DNA from: JAOUGY01 sp963825585
GTDB taxonomy: Bacteria > Actinomycetota > Acidimicrobiia > Spongiisociales > ZC4RG35
DNA length: 64,000 bases
NCBI GenBank assembly: GCA_963825585.1
Contig: CAWGTX010000009.1
Coordinates: 568,924 to 632,923, forward strand
Direction: 5' to 3'
Part shown: one piece after another, positions 59,669 through 64,000 of the stretch
How positions within the stretch are numbered: the first letter of the stretch is position 1
Layout: each line of letters starts with the position of its first letter
Translations under genes and position numbers: made by a program
Notes under the pieces: model-generated
Database searches by the model: none
The model's input: only the letters and a program-made list of their open reading frames with translations
What the model was told of the DNA's origin: nothing

Positions 59669-61758
59669 CATCCCATCACCGTTCGCACCGCCGCGATCAC
59701 TCGCTCAGGGTTGACGAGGGCGTGGTCTTCGATGAAGAACTGGGGCCAGGGAACGTCGAATCCGGTGACCCTCACGATCGGGGCCTGCAGCGAGTACATG
59801 GCCCGCTCGGCGACGGTGGCGGATACCTCGGCGGCCATACCGCAGGCGCCCTGGGGCTCCTGGACACACACCAGCCGACCTGTCTTCTCGACCGAGGTCA
59901 GCACGGCTTGGCGGTCCCAGGGGAACAGGGTGCGGAGGTCGATCACCTCCACCGAGACGCCTTCGGCCTGCAACCGGTCGGCCGCCGCCAGGCTCACCGG
60001 CACCATGCCTCCGTACGTGACGATGGTGACGTCGTTTCCTTCCCGTCGCACGGCCGCCGTGCCGATGGGAAGCGTGTAATGCTCGGTCGGGACGTCCTGG
60101 CGACCGGCGCGATACAGCACCTTGGGTTCGAGGAAGATGACCGGGTCGTCGCCTTCCAGGGCGGCCGCCAGCAGACCCTTGGCGTCGACGGCGGTCGAGG
60201 GGCAGATGACCACCAGTCCAGGGGCGTGGACGAAGTAGGCCTCGGGGGAGTCGCAGTGGTGTTCGTGGGCGCCGATTCCGGCACCGTTGGGGAATCGGAC
60301 CACCACCGGGAGGGTCACGTTTCCCCTGGTTCGATACCGGAACCGCCCGAGGTGGCTGACGATCTGGTCGAAGGCCGGGTAGACGAAGCCGTCGAACTGG
60401 ATCTCGGCGACCGGGCGGGCGCCGGCGATGGCCATGCCGATGGCGGTGCCGACGATGCCCGACTCGTTGAGCGGGGTGTCGATCACCCGCTGCTCGCCGT
60501 ACTTCTCCTGGAGGCCCTCGGTGATGCGGAACACCCCTCCGGTCAGGCCCACGTCCTCGCCGAGCACGATCACGTCCGGATCTGTTGCCATGGCGTGGTC
60601 GAGGGCGGCGGTGATCGCCTCCGCCATCGTCCACCGCTCGGTGGGGCCGGTGGGTGCCACGTCGGGGTTGGCCCGCCACACTTCGTCGTCGAAGAACTCG
60701 GTTTCGGGCTCGTCGTTGGCGTCCTGGGTGGCGTGGAGTTGGTCGACCACCGCTTCGGGGATCTTCGAGAAGGCGTGTCGGACGGCTTCGTCGCGTCCCG
60801 GCGTGGGTCGCGCCTCGATGTCGGTGATGGCGGCCTCGACCAGGTCGGTCACCTCCATCGCCACCTTCTCGCCGATCGCCTCGTCCCATTCGCCGAGGGC
60901 CTCGAGATGGGCACGGAGTCGATCGATCGGGTCCTTCCGTTTCCATTCCTCGACCTCCGCCTGGGGGCGGTACCGGGTGGGGTCGTCGGCAGTTGCGTGG
61001 GGTCCGTAGCGGTAGGTGACGGCTTCGATCAGGGTGGGCCCGCCACCGGCCCGAGCCCGTTCGACTGCTTCCTCGGTGGCGGTGAACACCGCCAGGGGGT
61101 CCATGCCGTCGACGCGGATCCCCGGCATCCCGTATGCGGTCGCCTTCTGGGCGATGGTGGCCGAGGCCGTCTGCTTCCTGTACGGCACCGAGATGGCGTA
61201 CCCGTTGTTCGAGCAGATGAAGACGGTGGGTGTGTTCCACACCCCGGCGAAGTTCATGCCCGAGTGGAAGTCGACCTCCGAAGTGGCTCCGTCGCCGAAG
61301 TAGACGACAGTGACCGAGCCCTCCTCCCGCAGGTCGGTGATGTAGGAGTAGCCGACGGCATGCGGCAGCTGGCTGGCGATGGGGACGGTGGTGATGCCCA
61401 TTCGGTGCCGACGCACGTCCCAATCGGCGTTGGGCAGGCCGCGCCAGTAGGCGAGTATCACCTCGAGGGGCATGCCCCGGGCGATCTGAACCCCGTGCTC
61501 GCGATACGACGGGAAGACGAAGTCGTGAGATGCCAGGGCCATCGCCGAGCCAACCTGGACGGCTTCCTGGCCGAGGAGCGGGGCGAAGGTTCCGATCCGG
61601 CCCTGTCGCTGCAGGGCCAGCATGCGGCGGTCCAGTTCGCGTGACAGCACCATCAGTCGGTACATCTCGCGTAACTGCTCGACCGAGAGACCTGGGTCGG
61701 GCCCTGTCAGGGCACCGGCGACGTTCAGAATGCTCAGCATCTCTGGTGCTTCCGCCAT
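59668..61758 (-). CDS. 2-oxoacid dehydrogenase E1, alpha and beta subunits fused
   Basis: A 696-residue thiamine-diphosphate enzyme. Residues 20-345 are an E1 alpha subunit (GDGATSEVDFHSGMNFAGVW with the TPP motif 155-185); from about 374 it is an E1 beta subunit (TMAEAITAALDHAMATDPDV, GEDVG, RFPNGAGIGAHEHHCDSPEA). It resembles branched-chain 2-oxoacid or acetoin dehydrogenase E1; the substrate is not certain. E1 alpha and beta are usually separate genes. No E2 or E3 gene is adjacent. A leaderless-type TACCCT precedes the ATG. Confidence 0.92.
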   Translation of the reverse strand: MAEAPEMLSILNVAGALTGPDPGLSVEQLREMYRLMVLSRELDRRMLALQRQGRIGTFAPLLGQEAVQVGSAMALASHDFVFPSYREHGVQIARGMPLEVILAYWRGLPNADWDVRRHRMGITTVPIASQLPHAVGYSYITDLREEGSVTVVYFGDGATSEVDFHSGMNFAGVWNTPTVFICSNNGYAISVPYRKQTASATIAQKATAYGMPGIRVDGMDPLAVFTATEEAVERARAGGGPTLIEAVTYRYGPHATADDPTRYRPQAEVEEWKRKDPIDRLRAHLEALGEWDEAIGEKVAMEVTDLVEAAITDIEARPTPGRDEAVRHAFSKIPEAVVDQLHATQDANDEPETEFFDDEVWRANPDVAPTGPTERWTMAEAITAALDHAMATDPDVIVLGEDVGLTGGVFRITEGLQEKYGEQRVIDTPLNESGIVGTAIGMAIAGARPVAEIQFDGFVYPAFDQIVSHLGRFRYRTRGNVTLPVVVRFPNGAGIGAHEHHCDSPEAYFVHAPGLVVICPSTAVDAKGLLAAALEGDDPVIFLEPKVLYRAGRQDVPTEHYTLPIGTAAVRREGNDVTIVTYGGMVPVSLAAADRLQAEGVSVEVIDLRTLFPWDRQAVLTSVEKTGRLVCVQEPQGACGMAAEVSATVAERAMYSLQAPIVRVTGFDVPWPQFFIEDHALVNPERVIAAVRTVMG

Positions 61759-61764
61759 GGGCCG

Positions 61765-61770
61765 AGGGTA
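61765..61770 (-). promoter_or_regulatory. -10 element of the E1 gene (leaderless type)
   Basis: On the minus strand TACCCT ends 6 bases before the ATG at 61758. Confidence 0.5.
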
Positions 61771-61825
61771 GTGGGCGGACCGGTGGGGTTGCAGGTGGGT
61801 CGTTGCCTGGCTGTAACCGACTGTC

Positions 61826-62509
61826 GTGGCAGTTGGTACTCAAGTGGCGGCGTTGGCGGTCGACCGGTTCGATGTGGACAACATCTCCGCCGTGATGGCG
61901 CGCATCGACTCGATCCGGGCTCAGGCCGGCATTCCTGCCGGCAGGGGCTCGTTCCAGGCGGCCCTCCAAACGCAGATGACCGTCGGCTCGACCCAGATGG
62001 TGGCGGCCGGAACGGTGCGGCAGGCATCGGCACCACCGGCCGTTCCCGTCAACGGCATCTTGACGGCCGCCCAGCTCGACACCTACCTCCAGGAGCGCAA
62101 CGTCGAGGCTCGCAACGGGCGGCTCGACCGGTCGGAGCTGCAGACCATTTCCGGAGGATGGGGCGAGCGTGACTACGCCTTGCTGCCGCCTGCCGCCACC
62201 GCCTACGAGCAGATGCGTTCCGCCGCCGCCGCCGACGGCATCGACCTGCAGGTGATCGACGCCTACCGGTCGTGGGAGGTCCAGGCCGCCGCCTACGAGG
62301 CGTACCTGTCCGGGCGCAAGAAGGAGCATGTCGTCGCCCCGGGCACCTCCGAGCACGGCAAAGGCATGGCGATCGATGTGACCGACGGCGCCATCATCGG
62401 GAGCGACGACGCCGAGTGGCGCTGGCTCCAGGACAACGCCCGCCGTTTCGGCTGGTACCCGATCTCGAACGAGACGTGGCATTGGGAGTTCAGAGGGGTT
62501 GGGGCCTGA
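61826..62509 (+). CDS. D-alanyl-D-alanine carboxypeptidase, VanY/M15B type
   Basis: A 227-residue protein. The C-terminal half is an M15B domain: VIDAYRSWEVQAAAYEAYL, the zinc ligands in SEHGKGMAIDV (H..D), and ETWHWEF with the catalytic glutamate and third ligand. The N-terminal 100 residues (VAALAVDRFDVDNISAVMARI) are helical with a Pro-rich linker and no signal peptide, so how it reaches the wall is unclear. The GTG at 61826 has TAACCG 6 bases upstream. Confidence 0.82.
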   Translation: MAVGTQVAALAVDRFDVDNISAVMARIDSIRAQAGIPAGRGSFQAALQTQMTVGSTQMVAAGTVRQASAPPAVPVNGILTAAQLDTYLQERNVEARNGRLDRSELQTISGGWGERDYALLPPAATAYEQMRSAAAADGIDLQVIDAYRSWEVQAAAYEAYLSGRKKEHVVAPGTSEHGKGMAIDVTDGAIIGSDDAEWRWLQDNARRFGWYPISNETWHWEFRGVGA

Positions 62510-62526
62510 GTGGCTAGCTTCGATCG

Positions 62527-62737
62527 GTACAACGTAGAACGTACAACGTAGAACGTAGAACGCACCTGCGGATGTGGCGGTGGCGGCCGGGCGCCAACGA
62601 GTCTTCGTGAACATGCCCGGAATCGTCGGGCTTGGTTCGTCGACCTGTCGATTGGTCGACAAACATGCACCGTGTCGAGTCAGGTTCCCTATCCGCTCCT
62701 GCTGACTTCTCAGTACGTTGTACGTTGTACGTTCTAC
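62527..62737. repeat. Inverted heptamer arrays upstream of hisC
   Basis: Left: GTACAAC/GTAGAAC x5 (62527-62561). Right: GTACGTT x3 (62713-62733), the reverse complement type (AACGTAC). The 150-base core between them has no gene; it contains GTCGACC/GGTCGAC, a 7-bp hairpin. Confidence 0.8.
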
Positions 62738-62774
62738 CTCGGTCGCCCCTGGCCGGGTTCACAACGATCAGCGG

Positions 62775-62780
62775 TATTCT
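62775..62780 (+). promoter_or_regulatory. -10 element of hisC (leaderless type)
   Basis: TATTCT ends 6 bases before the GTG at 62787. Confidence 0.5.
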
Positions 62781-62786
62781 CGCGAT

Positions 62787-63878
62787 GTGCCCACCTTCCG
62801 TGCCGACGTCCGTGAGATCGCGCCCTACGTGCCCGGGCGGCCGATCGAGGATGTGGCCTTGGAGTACGGGTTCGATCCGGCGGACGTGATCAAGCTCGCC
62901 TCGAACGAGAATCCGGTGCCGCCGATCCCTTCGGTTCGGGCGGCGATGGCCCAGATGATCGACAAGGTGCACCGCTATCCCGACAACGAGGCGCGCCTGT
63001 TGCGTGAGAAGCTGTCGGAGGTGCTGGGGGTCCGCTACGAGGAGCTGATCATCGGGGCGGGGTCGAGCGAGATCCTGCGGGTGGTGGCGATGGCCTGTGG
63101 CGGGCCGGGCACGTCCGCGATCTTCGGGTGGCCGTCGTTCGCGGTGTACCGCCTGGGTTCGATCTTGGCGATGACCGAGCGCATCGAGGTGCCGCTCGAT
63201 GACAACCGCAAGTTCGACCTCGAGGCGATGCTGTCCGCGATCCGTCCCGACACCACCCTGATCTACCTGTGCAACCCGAACAATCCATCGGGGACGTTTC
63301 ACCCGGCTTCCGATGTGGCGGCGTTCATCGACGCCATCCCCGAGCGGGTGATGGTCCTGGTTGATGAGGCATATCACGAGTTCGTGACCGACCGATCCCA
63401 TGCCACCGCGCTTCCCTTCGCGGTCGAACGACCCAACGTGCTGGTGGCTCGGACCTTCTCGAAAGTGCACGGTCTCGCATCACTGCGGGTGGGCTACGGC
63501 ATCTCCCGGGCCGAGAACATCGTGGAGCTTCGCAAGGCGCAGGCGCCGTTGTCGGTGACTGCTCTCGGGCAGGAGGCGGCGTTGGAGTCGCTCAAGCACC
63601 CCGATGAGATCGCCCAACGTATTGCCGACAATGCCGCCGGCCGGGAGTTGCTCGAGGCCGGGCTCGGGGAGTTGGGAGTCCATTACATCCCCAGCCAGGC
63701 GAACTTCGTCTACTTCCGGGCTTCGACCGGAACCGAGGCCCTGACCAAGGCGTTCCTGCGACACGGGATCATTCTGCGGCCGTTCGTCGACGGGTGGGTG
63801 CGGGTGAGCGTCGGCTCCGAGGAAGAGAATCTGCGGTTCCTCGACTCGTTCCGCGCCGAGCGCGACGCGCTTCAGTAG
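62787..63878 (+). CDS. hisC: Histidinol-phosphate aminotransferase
   Basis: A 363-residue fold-type I aminotransferase. The PLP lysine is K226 in ARTFSKVHGLASLRVGYG; SNENPVPP near the start and NPNNPSG in the middle are typical of HisC. It converts imidazole-acetol phosphate to histidinol phosphate and may also act on aromatic amino acids. The GTG start was preferred over longer reading because TATTCT lies 6 bases upstream and the sequence before it belongs to a heptamer array. No other his gene is adjacent. Confidence 0.9.
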   Translation: MPTFRADVREIAPYVPGRPIEDVALEYGFDPADVIKLASNENPVPPIPSVRAAMAQMIDKVHRYPDNEARLLREKLSEVLGVRYEELIIGAGSSEILRVVAMACGGPGTSAIFGWPSFAVYRLGSILAMTERIEVPLDDNRKFDLEAMLSAIRPDTTLIYLCNPNNPSGTFHPASDVAAFIDAIPERVMVLVDEAYHEFVTDRSHATALPFAVERPNVLVARTFSKVHGLASLRVGYGISRAENIVELRKAQAPLSVTALGQEAALESLKHPDEIAQRIADNAAGRELLEAGLGELGVHYIPSQANFVYFRASTGTEALTKAFLRHGIILRPFVDGWVRVSVGSEEENLRFLDSFRAERDALQ

Positions 63879-63977
63879 TTCCGACTTCCTGTCGATTTCT
63901 CATGAGTTGGGCGCCGTCCTAGCGTTGAGTTGTTTGCAGCAGCAAGCGCTTCTCCGTTTCGTGACCAAGGTGGGATC

Positions 63978-64000
63978 GTGAAGTCCGTCATCCGCGGGTT
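63978..64000 (+). CDS. Start of a gene cut off by the window end
   Basis: GTG at 63978 with AAGGTGG a few bases upstream opens a frame beginning MKSVIRG, still open at the window edge. A basic start like this often begins a signal peptide. Too little is present to name it. Confidence 0.35.

Overview
The window is about 66% GC, densely coded, and looks like the chromosome of a Gram-positive actinobacterium. The main evidence is a one-chain 2-oxoglutarate decarboxylase/dehydrogenase of the actinobacterial Kgd/OdhA type, a polyphosphate glucokinase, a MoeZ plus Mec sulfur-carrier gene pair, a MutT1-like Nudix/phosphatase fusion and heavy GTG start usage. A deep lineage such as Acidimicrobiia is my guess and cannot be proved from this sequence. 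No rRNA, CRISPR array, prophage or classical transposase is visible, and every protein name rests on reading motifs.

Layout. 1-3.3 kb: nusG 3' end, rplK, rplA, a long L10-type leader, rplJ, rplL and a strong terminator (no rpoB follows). 3.3-13 kb: pepN, serB, a DUF559-like gene between perfect inverted repeats, a badly frameshifted gnd, ppgK, a membrane protein, hflX. 13-24.5 kb: two tiny genes, maeB, a histidine kinase, a selenocysteine tRNA, an HTH membrane protein, a 2-hydroxyacid dehydrogenase, an ECF sigma/anti-sigma pair, a TauE exporter, a structured non-coding block, metB and a cbs-like gene. 24.5-39 kb: otsAB, ctaA, Usp, moeZ-DUF4395-thioredoxin-mec, an aromatic amino acid decarboxylase, a ROK kinase, a DUF255 thioredoxin protein, an RNA methyltransferase, a primary-type sigma factor. 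39-45.5 kb: livHMGF and, facing it, livK. 45.7-64 kb: a HerA-like ATPase, an MscS channel, a second ECF sigma operon, kgd, a Nudix/phosphatase fusion, an esterase, an MFS carrier, a fused 2-oxoacid dehydrogenase E1, a VanY-type peptidase and hisC.

Two features run through the whole window. First, at least 17 genes have a TANNNT hexamer ending 6-8 bases before the start codon and no ribosome binding site, the signature of leaderless transcripts. Second, about ten intergenic regions carry arrays of 7-bp tandem repeats. The heptamer differs between sites but the period does not, and most arrays touch a stop codon. Several arrays come as inverted pairs. Two of these pairs enclose the only two genes here for four-helix-bundle (S23/Avd-like) proteins, at 43.3-44.1 kb and 59.0-59.7 kb. 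I regard this as the most likely undescribed system in the window: a family of heptamer-bounded elements, some with the four-helix gene and some with only a short non-coding core.

Sulfur metabolism is a recurrent theme: TauE, MetB and the Cbs-like enzyme lie together, and MoeZ, a DUF4395 membrane protein, a CxxC thioredoxin-like protein and Mec form an operon 5 kb further on.
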